The position numbers and the translations under genes are program-made. Below the pieces are notes generated by a model that worked only from the letters and a program-made list of their open reading frames with translations, was not told the origin of the DNA and did not search any database. Shown one piece after another: positions 1 to 8,696 of a DNA stretch of 64,000 bases (position 1 is its first letter; each line of letters starts with the position of its first letter). The DNA comes from Halococcus sediminicola (GTDB lineage: Archaea > Halobacteriota > Halobacteria > Halobacteriales > Halococcaceae), in contig NZ_BBMP01000026.1 of assembly GCF_000755245.1 (NCBI RefSeq), positions 62,001 to 126,000 of the forward strand, read 5' to 3'.

Positions 1-707
1 TCGTCCGGTCGCACGGACCCGAAGAGAACACGGAAGCGTTCGAACGCGAAAGCTCGAAGATGCTCGACATCTCCCTCGACGGGAGTATCATGGCCAAAGC
101 CGGCTCGATGATCGGCTACACTGGCGACATCTCCTTCGAGCGCAAGTCCTCCGGCGGGCTGAAGGGGATGCTCAAAAAGCGCGTGACCGGCGAGGGGACC
201 GTAATGATGCGTGCCTCCGGCAACGGCCACCTCTATCTCGCCGACGCCGGCAAGGAGGTGCAGATCCTCGAACTCGACGCCGACGACGAGGTGAGTGTGA
301 ACGGTAACGACGTCCTCGCCTTGGAGGAATCGGTGAACTGGGACATCAAGATGATGAGCTCCATCGCCGGGTCCGCCTCGGGCGGCCTGTTCAACGTCTA
401 TCTGAAGGGGCCGGGCCACATCGCCATCACCACCCACGGCGAGCCGCTGGTGCTCCCGACGCCGGTCCGGACCGACCCGAACGCGACCGTCGCCTGGAGC
501 GCGAACGTCTCGCCGAGCGCGAAGCGCGACCTGAACATCAAGAGCTTCATCGGGCGGTCGTCCGGCGAGAGCTTCCAGCTCGAATTCGCCGGCCAGGACG
601 GGTTCGTCATCGTCCAGCCCTACGAGGAGATCAACCCCGACGGGGGCGATGCGGGCGGCGAGAGCAGTAGTGCCGGTCAGGGCGTCAGCGTGAGCGACTT
701 CCTCTGA
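1..707 (+). CDS. AIM24 family protein, 5'-truncated by window edge
   Basis: The frame is open from base 3 (residues VRSHGPEENTEAFERESSK) into the Met at base 60, so the true start lies before the window. The readable ~235 residues show the all-beta AIM24 pattern: Gly-rich strands with MIGYTGDISFE, a SGGLFN stretch and a C-terminal VQPYEE. AIM24 proteins are named after a yeast mitochondrial factor; the prokaryotic role is not established. The last ~25 residues are a Gly/Ser/acidic tail typical of haloarchaeal proteins. Family assignment is firm, function is not. The Met at 60 should not be taken as the start, because conserved-looking sequence continues upstream of it. Confidence 0.85.
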   Translation, partial: VRSHGPEENTEAFERESSKMLDISLDGSIMAKAGSMIGYTGDISFERKSSGGLKGMLKKRVTGEGTVMMRASGNGHLYLADAGKEVQILELDADDEVSVNGNDVLALEESVNWDIKMMSSIAGSASGGLFNVYLKGPGHIAITTHGEPLVLPTPVRTDPNATVAWSANVSPSAKRDLNIKSFIGRSSGESFQLEFAGQDGFVIVQPYEEINPDGGDAGGESSSAGQGVSVSDFL

Positions 708-771
708 ACACCCGCTGACGCCGCGGAGCCTCCCCCTCCCTTATCGCAGCTAACGGACCGATTGACACCGC

Positions 772-777
772 TTATTC
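772..777 (+). promoter_or_regulatory. TATA-like box of the luciferase-like gene
   Basis: TTATTC lies 25-28 bp ahead of the GTG at 800, the spacing expected for a leaderless haloarchaeal transcript. This supports GTG 800 as start. Inferred from position and composition only. Confidence 0.4.
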
Positions 778-799
778 GTCCGCCGCACGCAGTCGTCGT

Positions 800-1825
800 G
801 TGGAGCTATCGATAGTCGATCTGGCACCAGTACCCGAGGACGGGTCGGCGACCGAGGCGTTCGAGAATACGGTCGAGCGCGCCCAGCACGCCGAGGAACT
901 CGGCTACTCGCGCTTCTGGGTGGCCGAACATCACGACTTCACCGACCGGCTGGCGAGCACCACGCCCGAGGTGCTCATCGCGCATCTCGCGGCCAACACG
1001 TCGAGCATTCGTGTCGGCTCCGGCACAGTGTTGCTCAATCACTACAGCCCGTACAAGGTGGCCGAAACCTTCGGGGTACTCGACGCGCTCGCGCCCGATC
1101 GCATCGATCTCGGACTCGGCCGGGCGACCGGCAACCCGGTTGGCGACTACGCCCTCCAAGCCGACCGCAGCCAGCGCCGCCGCAGCGACGACCACGCCGA
1201 GAAGATCAACGAGACCGCCGCCCACCTCCACGACGGCTTCCCCGACGACCACCAGTTCAGCCAGTTGGACATCGCCCGCTCGGCAGAGTCGGTCCCCGAG
1301 GTGTGGGTGCTCGGGTCGAGTCCGTCGAGTGCGGCCATCGCCGGCGAACTGGGACTGCCTTACTGTTTCGCGTCGTTCATCAGGCCCGGACCAGCGGTTG
1401 AAGCGTTCGAGACCTACCGCGAGCGCTTCCAGCCGTCGTCGTTCGGTGCCGGCCCCGACAGTCCGGAAGGGATGCTCGCGGTGAACGTCACCTGCGCGGA
1501 AACCGACGAGAAGGCCGCACGACTGCGCGCGACGACCGAAGCCTCACGCCAGCGACTGGAGCGCGGTCTCGCCGACGCGCCGCCGATCCGTTCGACCGAG
1601 GAGGCGATCGAGGAACTCGGCGGCGTGCCGGAGCCGACCGAGCGGCCGCTCGAACCCGGCGAGTGGCCGCGCCAGATTTCGGGCAGTCCCGCAACCGCTC
1701 GCGACCTGCTGGAGGAGATGACCGCACAGGCCGGCGTCGAGCGGGTCATGGTCCAGAGCCAACTCGCCGACCCCGACGACGTGCTTCGCTCGCACGAACT
1801 GCTCGCCGACGCGTTCGACCTCTAA
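800..1825 (+). CDS. LLM-class flavin-dependent oxidoreductase (luciferase-like monooxygenase)
   Basis: 341 residues from a GTG start. The N-terminus (SIVDLAPVPE) and the segment with EELGYSRFWVAEHH are typical of the LLM class, group 1, with a (beta/alpha)8 barrel that uses reduced FMN/F420 supplied by a partner reductase. Other family marks are TPEVLIAHLAA, SGTVLLNHYSPYKVAE, and DLGLGRATG. The substrate cannot be told from sequence. It converges on the UspA gene with no gap: its TAA (1823-1825) abuts the UspA stop on the other strand. Single-gene transcript with a TATA-like element at 772. Confidence 0.88.
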   Translation: MELSIVDLAPVPEDGSATEAFENTVERAQHAEELGYSRFWVAEHHDFTDRLASTTPEVLIAHLAANTSSIRVGSGTVLLNHYSPYKVAETFGVLDALAPDRIDLGLGRATGNPVGDYALQADRSQRRRSDDHAEKINETAAHLHDGFPDDHQFSQLDIARSAESVPEVWVLGSSPSSAAIAGELGLPYCFASFIRPGPAVEAFETYRERFQPSSFGAGPDSPEGMLAVNVTCAETDEKAARLRATTEASRQRLERGLADAPPIRSTEEAIEELGGVPEPTERPLEPGEWPRQISGSPATARDLLEEMTAQAGVERVMVQSQLADPDDVLRSHELLADAFDL

Positions 1826-2275
1826 CTAGCGGACGACCGTCACGGGAACCGGCGAACGCCGCACCACCCGCTCGGCGACGCTGCCGAGCAGGATGCGCGT
1901 GAGGTCCGAGCGGTTGTGGCTGCCGATGACCACGTGGTCGATATCGCCCTCCTCGACGTAGCGGAGGATGCGCCGTGCGGGGTCACCGACCGCGATCTCG
2001 CTCGACACTGCGACACCCTCCTCGGCAGCCTGCTCGCTCGCCGTCGTGTGCAGTTCCTCGGCGTCCGTCCGCGCGGCCTCGTACCACTCCTCGGAGTAGC
2101 CGGGCATGCCGGGAATACCAGTTGGAGACTGCAAGCCGACCGTGTTCGGGTCGATGTCGAAGGGGTTGATGACGGTCACGAGGGTGCACTCGACGTCGCT
2201 CATGCCGAGTGCGTACTCCAGTGCGTGCTCCGAACGCGGCGAGCCGTCGATGGGAACGAGGACGTGCTCGGTCAT
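1826..2275 (-). CDS. Universal stress protein, UspA family
   Basis: 149 residues, one Usp domain. It begins HVLVPIDGSPRSEHALEYAL, the standard first strand and helix of UspA, and ends with VVIGSHNRSD...LLGSVAERVVRRSPVPVTVVR. The usual ATP-binding G-2x-G-9x-G(S/T) motif is only partly kept: the second Gly position is Arg, so nucleotide binding is uncertain. On the minus strand CTATAC (2298-2303) sits 23-28 bp upstream of the ATG, fitting a leaderless message. Role is probably in stress adaptation; the target is unknown. Confidence 0.9.
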   Translation of the reverse strand: MTEHVLVPIDGSPRSEHALEYALGMSDVECTLVTVINPFDIDPNTVGLQSPTGIPGMPGYSEEWYEAARTDAEELHTTASEQAAEEGVAVSSEIAVGDPARRILRYVEEGDIDHVVIGSHNRSDLTRILLGSVAERVVRRSPVPVTVVR

Positions 2276-2320
2276 GTGATCGCTACCGTCGCCCCGCGTA
2301 TAGCGATTATCGTTTCGCGC

Positions 2321-3511
2321 TCACTCGCCGGCGAGCGCCGATTCGACGAGCCGTCGGCCGCCGATGGCGGCGGGGCTGACGACGGCGTTCGCGCCGGCGC
2401 GTTCGAGTTTCGGGGCGTTCTCGGCCTCGGTGGCGGCGGCGACGATGCGGATGTCCGGGCGGTGTTCGCGCACGGTGAGCACGGCCAGCGCGTCGGTCGC
2501 GTCGCTGTCGCTGGCGACGATGGCCGCCCGGGCGCGGTCGATGCCGGCGCGGGCGAGCGCCGCGCCGTCGGTCGGGTCGGCGACGAAGACCGGCATGTCG
2601 CGCTCGGCGGCCGGCGGCAGTTTCGGTTCGTTTGCCTCGGAGACGACGAGCACCAGGTCGTCCACGTCGAGTTCGTCGAGGACTGATTCGGTCAGGCCGC
2701 CGTAGCCGAGCACGAGCACGTGGTCGTCGCGTTCGGCGAGTTGTGAGTCGGTCATGGTTCCGAGCGCGCGCGTGAGACGGTCCTCGATGGCCGGGGCCAC
2801 CAATGCACCGATCGCGAGCCCGAAACTCGCCGTCCCGACGACGATGACCGAGACGGTGAACAGCCGCGCCTGTTCGGTGATGGGCGTCGCGTCGCCGTAG
2901 CCGACGGTGCTGGCGGTGATGATCGTGTAGTAGAAGGCGTCGGTGAGCGTCTCGACGCCGCGGAAGGCTTCCCGAAGGGTGTAGGCCCCGACGGTGCCGT
3001 AGAGCAGCGCGCCGCTGACGGCGATGAACGCCGCGACCTGCGTCGCCGAGAGGTCGAGTTCCCGCTCGAAGCGGTTACGGGTGAGCACCAGCACCGAGAG
3101 CGTCGCCACCGAGAGGGCGGCGACCGGAAACGAGACGACGCTCGACTGGACGATCGCCTCGAAGACCGTCACCGAGAGCAAGAGGACGGCCGCGTACCAC
3201 GCCGCTCGCCGCCCGGTGCGCAGTTCGAGCGAGCTGATGAGGAGGAGAAATCCCGTGAGGACGGCCGTAAATCCGGCCGTCCGCCGGACGCCGCTGGCGA
3301 TGAGACCGGTCAGCGGGCCGAACGTTTTCGGCGAGCCGAGCACGGCGACGCCGGTGAGGATCGACAGCAGCGCCACCGCGGTGGTCAGCGTGACGGCCAC
3401 TCGTCGGCCAAGCAACACGTGCAGTCGGCGCGCGCCCAGCCGCCGCTTTCCCACCGTCTCGAGCGCGTCGAGCACTCGCCTCAATCGCATGCGCGTCGGC
3501 CAATCGCCCAT
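2321..3511 (-). CDS. Potassium channel with C-terminal TrkA-N/RCK domain
   Basis: Several hydrophobic segments in the first ~240 residues, then a selectivity filter STVGYGDATP (about residue 200) and a last membrane helix. A cytoplasmic TrkA-N domain follows, with HVLVLGYGGLTE, a beta-alpha-beta that binds NAD(H) or nucleotides in RCK/KTN families. It likely moves K+ down its gradient, gated by the cytosolic domain; K+ is the main osmolyte in salt-in haloarchaea. The frame extends upstream to 3616, but the extension is Arg/Ser-rich and not conserved-looking; ATG 3511 (MGDWPTRMRL) or ATG 3490 are better starts. Divergent from the GT-C gene at 3669. Confidence 0.85.
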   Translation of the reverse strand: MGDWPTRMRLRRVLDALETVGKRRLGARRLHVLLGRRVAVTLTTAVALLSILTGVAVLGSPKTFGPLTGLIASGVRRTAGFTAVLTGFLLLISSLELRTGRRAAWYAAVLLLSVTVFEAIVQSSVVSFPVAALSVATLSVLVLTRNRFERELDLSATQVAAFIAVSGALLYGTVGAYTLREAFRGVETLTDAFYYTIITASTVGYGDATPITEQARLFTVSVIVVGTASFGLAIGALVAPAIEDRLTRALGTMTDSQLAERDDHVLVLGYGGLTESVLDELDVDDLVLVVSEANEPKLPPAAERDMPVFVADPTDGAALARAGIDRARAAIVASDSDATDALAVLTVREHRPDIRIVAAATEAENAPKLERAGANAVVSPAAIGGRRLVESALAGE

Positions 3512-3636
3512 CGTGGGGATAAGAATGCTGGTCGATCGGCTCGCCCGCGCTCGTCGATAACGGTCGGAGCACTGTTGAATCGTCGTTCGGGACGGCCCTT
3601 CGAGAGCCGTTGTCATCGTGTGAGTGACTTCGACTC

Positions 3637-3643
3637 ATTTATG
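3637..3643 (+). promoter_or_regulatory. TATA box deciding the start of the first GT-C gene
   Basis: ATTTATG at 3637-3643 is centred 29 bp ahead of ATG 3669. A longer frame starts at 3624, but its start would fall upstream of this box, so 3669 (MRSWSGG) is preferred and the transcript is probably leaderless. Confidence 0.55.
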
Positions 3644-3668
3644 CGCACCGACCGAGTCGCTTCGACGA

Positions 3669-5576
3669 ATGCGCTCGTGGTCGGGGGGCCGGTGGCTCCT
3701 GCCGGTCGTCTTGCTGGCGCTCGTCGCCCACGCCGAGACGCTCGAGTACTGGTTCGTCGCCAGCGACACGCTCCCGCTCGTCGCGACGAGCCGCGTCACT
3801 GACCCGGCCGGGTTCGTCGCGCTGTTCACCCAGCCGCTGATGGCCGGTTCGGATTTCACCACTACTGCGCTGTTCTACCGCCCGGTTTCGACGCTCACCT
3901 ACGCCATCGATTACGCGCTCTGGGGACTGAATCCCGCCGGCTACCACCTCACGAACCTCCTGTTGCACACCGCCGCGGCGGCGCTCGTCGCCGTCTGCAC
4001 AGTACAAATCACGCGCCGGCGAGCGGTCGGCGTGCTCGCTGGCGCTCTGTTCGCTATCCATCCAGTCACCGCCGAGGTCGTCCCCGTGACCGCACGGCGA
4101 CAGGACACACTCCTCACTATTTTCGTCCTGCTCTCGCTCGTCCTGTTCGTCCGCTGGTATCGCGCGACCGCGCCGGCCGAGCGGTTCCCCTGGCGCTGGG
4201 CGAGCCATCGCCCGCTCGGGGGTGCGCTGGTCGCCTACGCGCTCGCTCTCGGCGCGAAGGAGACGGCCGTCGTCGTTCCTGTGATGGCTACGGTGTGGGT
4301 CCTCCTCCATCGTGAGAGCGACCGACCGCGACAGCTCTTCCGAACGCTGTTCGGGACTGTCGGTCCGTTCGCCGCCGTCACACTCACGTATCTCGCGGTT
4401 CGTGTCGCCGTCCTCGACGGTCTCGGGGGCTATCGCGTACCCACGAGCGCGACCCTTCTCGATAGATCGCTCTTCGGCGTGAAGTACCTCCTCTGGCTCG
4501 TCTATCCGCAGAACGCCATCCTGGGGCTGCCGTCACTGCGTGCCGCGGGCACACCGTCGCTCGTCGTCGGCGTCGCCGGCGTGTTGCTCGTCGGTGCGCT
4601 CGTGGTGATGGCGCTGCTGCGGCAGGGCTACTTTCATCGGGGACGGTTCCGCCGGCTGCGGGCGCTCTCGCCGGTTGCGAGCGTCGTCGGGTTCGCGGCG
4701 ATACCGCTCGTGCTCGCCGGCGAGTCGCTCGGGGCGGTTGCGCTGCCCGCAATCGAGAACCCTCTCGGCGGCTATCTCGTCGGCGTGCTGTTCGTCGGGG
4801 CCTGTCTCGCCGGTCTCGCCACCGCGCTGTTCGCGGGGGGCGTCCCGATCGGTGGGAACAGACGTCGACAGTTGGCGTTTTTCGCCTGCTGGGTGCTCGT
4901 GCCGCTCTCGCTGCTCGTGACGCGCGGATTCGTCACGAGCAAGCCGCTGACCTTCGGCTTCGGGATGCGCAACGGCTACCTCGCGGCCGCGCCCGCGATG
5001 GCCGCGCTCGCGCTGGTGGTGGTGCCCTCGCTACGGCGCGTGCTCGCGGCCCTCCGAGACGCGCTTACGGACGAACGCAACTCGGCCCCGAACGCCGGCG
5101 ACATGGCCTGCATCGCCGCCATCGGCCTCCTCCTGTTTCCGGTGCTCGGCGCATCGCCACTCCTGTACGCCGGCGACGGCTGGCGGTCGGCGGGCGATCT
5201 CAACGAGCGCTCGCTGTCGGGACTGGACGACGCGCTCGACGGCGTGTCGGGCGACAAACCGATATACGTCGTGAACTTCCCGCAGGGCTTCGACAACAGT
5301 CACCAACCAACCCCGCACGCCCAGTCGGTGACGCCGCTGCGCCCCTACTCGGTCGAGGCGTGGCTTGAACTCGACGGAATGAGGGACCCACAGGTTCGGT
5401 TCGTCCGGTCGGCGACCGTCTCCGAAATCCCCGAACTCGCTTTCCGAACCGAGGAGCGCGAGCGGTTGACCGCCGTCTGGGTCGAGCGGGCCGTGAACGA
5501 CACACGACTGTCGAGAACGGCGAGCGCGCGGCCAGGTGTGACGAACGTACCGTCGCGCGCGGCGGTGGTGAACTGA
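3669..5576 (+). CDS. Multi-membrane GT-C family protein (TMTC/PMT-like glycosyltransferase)
   Basis: 635 residues with about a dozen hydrophobic segments and a C-terminal extracytoplasmic domain of ~110 residues. The N-terminal third carries the TMTC/PMT pattern: an extracellular loop with a single acidic residue (VASDTLP), then FYRPVSTLTYAIDYALWG and NPAGYHLTNLLLH. Such proteins use lipid-phosphate sugars (for example dolichol-phosphate mannose) to glycosylate proteins or lipids on the outer face of the membrane. No TPR repeats are present, unlike animal TMTCs. It is followed after one base by a paralogue with the same architecture, so the two likely work together. Donor and acceptor are unknown. 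Confidence 0.75.
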   Translation: MRSWSGGRWLLPVVLLALVAHAETLEYWFVASDTLPLVATSRVTDPAGFVALFTQPLMAGSDFTTTALFYRPVSTLTYAIDYALWGLNPAGYHLTNLLLHTAAAALVAVCTVQITRRRAVGVLAGALFAIHPVTAEVVPVTARRQDTLLTIFVLLSLVLFVRWYRATAPAERFPWRWASHRPLGGALVAYALALGAKETAVVVPVMATVWVLLHRESDRPRQLFRTLFGTVGPFAAVTLTYLAVRVAVLDGLGGYRVPTSATLLDRSLFGVKYLLWLVYPQNAILGLPSLRAAGTPSLVVGVAGVLLVGALVVMALLRQGYFHRGRFRRLRALSPVASVVGFAAIPLVLAGESLGAVALPAIENPLGGYLVGVLFVGACLAGLATALFAGGVPIGGNRRRQLAFFACWVLVPLSLLVTRGFVTSKPLTFGFGMRNGYLAAAPAMAALALVVVPSLRRVLAALRDALTDERNSAPNAGDMACIAAIGLLLFPVLGASPLLYAGDGWRSAGDLNERSLSGLDDALDGVSGDKPIYVVNFPQGFDNSHQPTPHAQSVTPLRPYSVEAWLELDGMRDPQVRFVRSATVSEIPELAFRTEERERLTAVWVERAVNDTRLSRTASARPGVTNVPSRAAVVN

Positions 5577-5577
5577 T

Positions 5578-7278
5578 ATGGAGAGGTCGCACAAACTCGT
5601 GCTCGCGGCGGCGCTGGCGTTCGCACTCGGCGTGCTGGCACACGTCGAATCGCTCGGTTACTGGTTCACCTCCTACGATTCGATCGCACTCGTCGAGACG
5701 AGTCGGATCGCCTCGCTCGCCGACCTGCGAGTCATCCTGACGAAACCGCTGCTGTACGGCACCTCCTACGTCGAAGCAGGCCGATTCTATCGCCCGGTCG
5801 TCAACCTCGTCTACGCCGGCGAGTACGCGCTCTGGGGACCCGACCCGCTCGGCTATCACCTCACGAACCTGCTGCTGCACGGACTGGTCGCCGCGCTCGT
5901 CGTACTCACCATCCGCTCGCTGACCGACTCGCTGCGCATCGGGGCACTCACTGGTGCTCTCTTCGCCATCCATCCCCTCGGTACCGACGTCGTGCCGGCG
6001 ATCTCCAGACGGCAGGACGTCCTGCTGGCGCTCTTCGGCCTGCTGGCGCTCTGGCTGTTCGTCGAGAGCGTCCGCCGAGACAGCAGACGACTGCGCGCGG
6101 GGGCGGCCGTGGCCTACGCGCTCGCGCTGCTCTCGAAGGAACCCGCCGCCGTCGTCGGCCCACTCGCCTTCCTCTGGGTGCTGCTCGACGGCCCCTCACT
6201 CCGCCGTGTCTCGACGTATCGCCGGGCCATCGTCGCGGTGTCCCCGCTCGCGGCCGTCGCGGGAGCCTATGTACTAGTTCGCTTTGCGGTGCTCGGCGGC
6301 GTCGGCGGCTACACGCACGACCCGCCGCTGGCTCAGACACTGCTCTTCCCGGTCGAGTACGCCCTCTCGCTCGTCTATCAGGCCGACGTCCTCGCCGCCA
6401 TTCGGGATTTCTCGGTACCGCTCGTCGTCATCGTCGTGGCCGCCGCCCCGTTCGCGCTCCTCCTGTCGTTCGCCCGCGAGCGCTCGCCCGACGACCTCAC
6501 TCCGCGTCACGCCCTTCCGATCGTCCTCGCGGTCGCCGGGTTCGGCGCGCTCGTCGTCGCCGTTCGGTTCCCGAGTGCTTCGCCACTCTCGTCGGTCGAA
6601 AGCGTCGAGCACGTCGGCTGGTACACCGCCGGCATCGTCTTCATCGTCGCCGCCACGAGCGCGCTGGTGGGCGCACTCGCCTCGACACGCGCACTCGACA
6701 CCCGCCGCTCGACGGGGTTTTTCGTCCTCTGGCTGCTCTCGCCGCTTCCCCTGTTCTTCCTCGCCCGGCAGTTCGCCTTTCGGGACGCGTACTTCTTCGC
6801 CATCCCGCTGCTCGCGCTGGCCGCGACGTATCTCGACGGCGCGCTTCCCTCCCTCAACGAGTGGCGCTTGGTGGGGCGCGACACCGACGCGCTGGTGGTC
6901 GCCGCCGTGGTCGTCCTCCTGCTCCCCTCGCTCGCGGCGTCGCCGCTCGTCCATACCGACACGGGCTGGGGCGCGACGAGCGACGTCTCCCGGTCGGCAC
7001 TCGCCGAAATCAACGATTCGGTGAGTGGGGTCGATGCCGACACGCCCGTCGCCGTCGCCGGGATTCCGACGAAACTCGATGCCCATCCCAAACGGCTCGG
7101 GCAGGCACACAAGGTGACCATGCTCCAGCCACACTCGGTCCGATCGTGGCTGCGGCTACAGGGCCACGAGAACCGGGTCGCGTTCGGCCGGTTGCAGTCG
7201 TTCGAGACCGCCCCACGAAACGTCTCGGTGCGGACGCGGGAGAACGGACGACTGCTGGTGTGGCTCCGCTACGAGTGA
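5578..7278 (+). CDS. Second GT-C family multi-membrane protein, paralogue of the upstream gene
   Basis: 566 residues. It shares with its neighbour the loop TSYDSIALVETSR, FYRPVVNLVYAGEYALWG, PLGYHLTNLLLHG and GALFAIHPLGTDVVPA, plus a C-terminal outside domain with LQPHSVRSWLRL (compare LRPYSVEAWLEL in the other copy). The two proteins clearly arose by duplication. ATG 5578 starts one base after the TGA (5574-5576) of the first gene, so they are one operon and translation is probably coupled. Predicted role is lipid-linked-sugar-dependent glycosyl transfer at the cell surface; which polymer is modified cannot be seen. Confidence 0.75.
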   Translation: MERSHKLVLAAALAFALGVLAHVESLGYWFTSYDSIALVETSRIASLADLRVILTKPLLYGTSYVEAGRFYRPVVNLVYAGEYALWGPDPLGYHLTNLLLHGLVAALVVLTIRSLTDSLRIGALTGALFAIHPLGTDVVPAISRRQDVLLALFGLLALWLFVESVRRDSRRLRAGAAVAYALALLSKEPAAVVGPLAFLWVLLDGPSLRRVSTYRRAIVAVSPLAAVAGAYVLVRFAVLGGVGGYTHDPPLAQTLLFPVEYALSLVYQADVLAAIRDFSVPLVVIVVAAAPFALLLSFARERSPDDLTPRHALPIVLAVAGFGALVVAVRFPSASPLSSVESVEHVGWYTAGIVFIVAATSALVGALASTRALDTRRSTGFFVLWLLSPLPLFFLARQFAFRDAYFFAIPLLALAATYLDGALPSLNEWRLVGRDTDALVVAAVVVLLLPSLAASPLVHTDTGWGATSDVSRSALAEINDSVSGVDADTPVAVAGIPTKLDAHPKRLGQAHKVTMLQPHSVRSWLRLQGHENRVAFGRLQSFETAPRNVSVRTRENGRLLVWLRYE

Positions 7279-7517
7279 GGGCGGACCGCGGCCGACCCCG
7301 GCGGTGTGAAAGCGCTTTTGCCCGCCGGCGCGCTGGATTCGTGTGGTGGCGATGACGAGCCGTTACCCCCGCCGAGCCCCGTGTGACGAGGCCCTTTACC
7401 GAGCCACCACTCACCACAGACGGTTAGTGTCATCACCTCGCCGTGCTGTCCGACCGATGAAGCGACACGCTACCGAGACGGCAACGTTTTGCGTGGTGTT
7501 CTCGAAGGAGTCGCCCG
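7279..7517 (+). other. 239-nt intergenic leader with palindromic motif ahead of priS
   Basis: No convincing ORF. It contains the imperfect palindrome 7298-7328: outer arms CCGGCGG/CCGCCGG and core AAAGCGCTTT. The 20 bp at 7300-7319 recur with one mismatch at 45222-45241 ahead of rpl7ae. Downstream, GTGGTGGC (7343-7350) can pair with GCCACCAC (7403-7410), and ATGAC (7352-7356) can alternatively pair with GTCAT (7429-7433). It may be a long 5' leader, a small RNA gene, or the terminator of the GT-C operon. Base pairing was judged by eye. Confidence 0.4.
7505..7510 (+). promoter_or_regulatory. Shine-Dalgarno site of priS
   Basis: AAGGAG ends 7 nt before ATG 7518. Most genes here look leaderless, so a good SD fits the idea that priS is read from a transcript with a leader. 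Confidence 0.55.
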
Positions 7518-8696
7518 ATGGAAGAGCGCACGCGCGCGTATCTCCGGGGGCGCTTTCGGGATCACTACCGCCGGACGGAGCCGACGCTCCCGCCCGACGC
7601 CGACGCGCGCGAGTGGGGCCACATCCCGTGGACTGCGGGTCCGGGAACCACGATGGTGCGCCACAACTCGACGCTCGATCTGGGCGACCTCTCGGATTTC
7701 CTCGCGCGCGAGCGCCCCCGCCACGTCTACTTCTCAGCGGGGCGATACGACGATCCCGGCGCGGGGTCGATGGCCGAAAAGGACTGGCGCGGCTCGGACC
7801 TGATCTTCGATCTCGACGCCGACCACCTTCCAAGTGTGGAACTCGGCGAGGATACCTATGGAGAGATGCTCGAAAAGTGTAAGGCCGCACTGTTGCGCCT
7901 GCTCGACTTTCTGGAAAACGACTTCGGCTTCCGTGACCTCACGATCGTCTTCTCCGGCGGGCGTGGCTATCACGTCCACGTTCGGGAGAGGGGCGTCCAG
8001 CCGCTCGAAAGCGATGCGCGCCGCGAGATCGTCGACTACGTCCGGGGAATCGGTCTCGACATCGACGCGCTTGTCTCCCACGAAGCGGTCGGCGGAACAG
8101 CAGGACGGGCCAGTCCGGCCAGAAAGCGCACGCTCGATACGACCGGCGGCTGGAGTCGACGTGCCCACCGCCACCTCGTGGCGTTCGTCGACGAACTGCT
8201 CGCCATGGACGAAGAGGCTGCGCTCGCCCGTCTCGAAGAGTTCGACGGCATCGGTGAGGGGAAGGCCGCGGCCGCGCTGCGCGCCGCGCGCACCAACTAC
8301 GACGAGATCGAGGCGGGGAACATCGACGTTCATCCGGCTTTCTACGCGCTCTCTCAGCGATTGATTCCCGACGTGGTCGCGGCGGACAACGCACCTATCG
8401 ACGAACCCGTCACCACGGACACCAATCGACTGATCCGCCTGCCGGGCAGTCTTCACGGTGGGAGCGGACTCCGTGTCGAACGGCTCGCGCGCGAGGAAAT
8501 CGAGGGGTTCGACCCGCTTTCGGATACGATTCCCGAAACCTTCCGTGGACAAGACATCACTGTCGACTGCGACGAGGATTCAACTGTGGAACTCGCCGGC
8601 GATAGCTTTACGGTGCCGGCGGGGACATCTCACGTCCCGGAGTACGTCGGCGTGTTCCTCATGACACGCGGCAACGCCGAGAAGGGCGAAGAATGA
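7518..8696 (+). CDS. priS: DNA primase small (catalytic) subunit PriS
   Basis: 392 residues, the usual length for archaeal PriS. It makes the RNA/DNA primers for replication together with PriL. Visible marks are YFSAGRYDDP, the catalytic acidic motif LIFDLDAD (D98 and D100) and SGGRGYHVHV (about 146-155), with zinc-knuckle-region residues less obvious. A conserved C-terminal block has RLPGSLHGGSGL. The start has a Shine-Dalgarno sequence. The stop overlaps the GINS start by 4 nt (ATGA), linking priming with the CMG helicase accessory complex; this gene pair is common in archaea. Confidence 0.96.
   Translation: MEERTRAYLRGRFRDHYRRTEPTLPPDADAREWGHIPWTAGPGTTMVRHNSTLDLGDLSDFLARERPRHVYFSAGRYDDPGAGSMAEKDWRGSDLIFDLDADHLPSVELGEDTYGEMLEKCKAALLRLLDFLENDFGFRDLTIVFSGGRGYHVHVRERGVQPLESDARREIVDYVRGIGLDIDALVSHEAVGGTAGRASPARKRTLDTTGGWSRRAHRHLVAFVDELLAMDEEAALARLEEFDGIGEGKAAAALRAARTNYDEIEAGNIDVHPAFYALSQRLIPDVVAADNAPIDEPVTTDTNRLIRLPGSLHGGSGLRVERLAREEIEGFDPLSDTIPETFRGQDITVDCDEDSTVELAGDSFTVPAGTSHVPEYVGVFLMTRGNAEKGEE

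Noticed and set aside
7343-7442. A box C/D small RNA or tRNA between the GT-C genes and priS
   Set aside because: GCGATGA resembles box C but no box D (CUGA) partner is suitably placed, and no tRNA cloverleaf could be drawn. Kept only as an unexplained leader.
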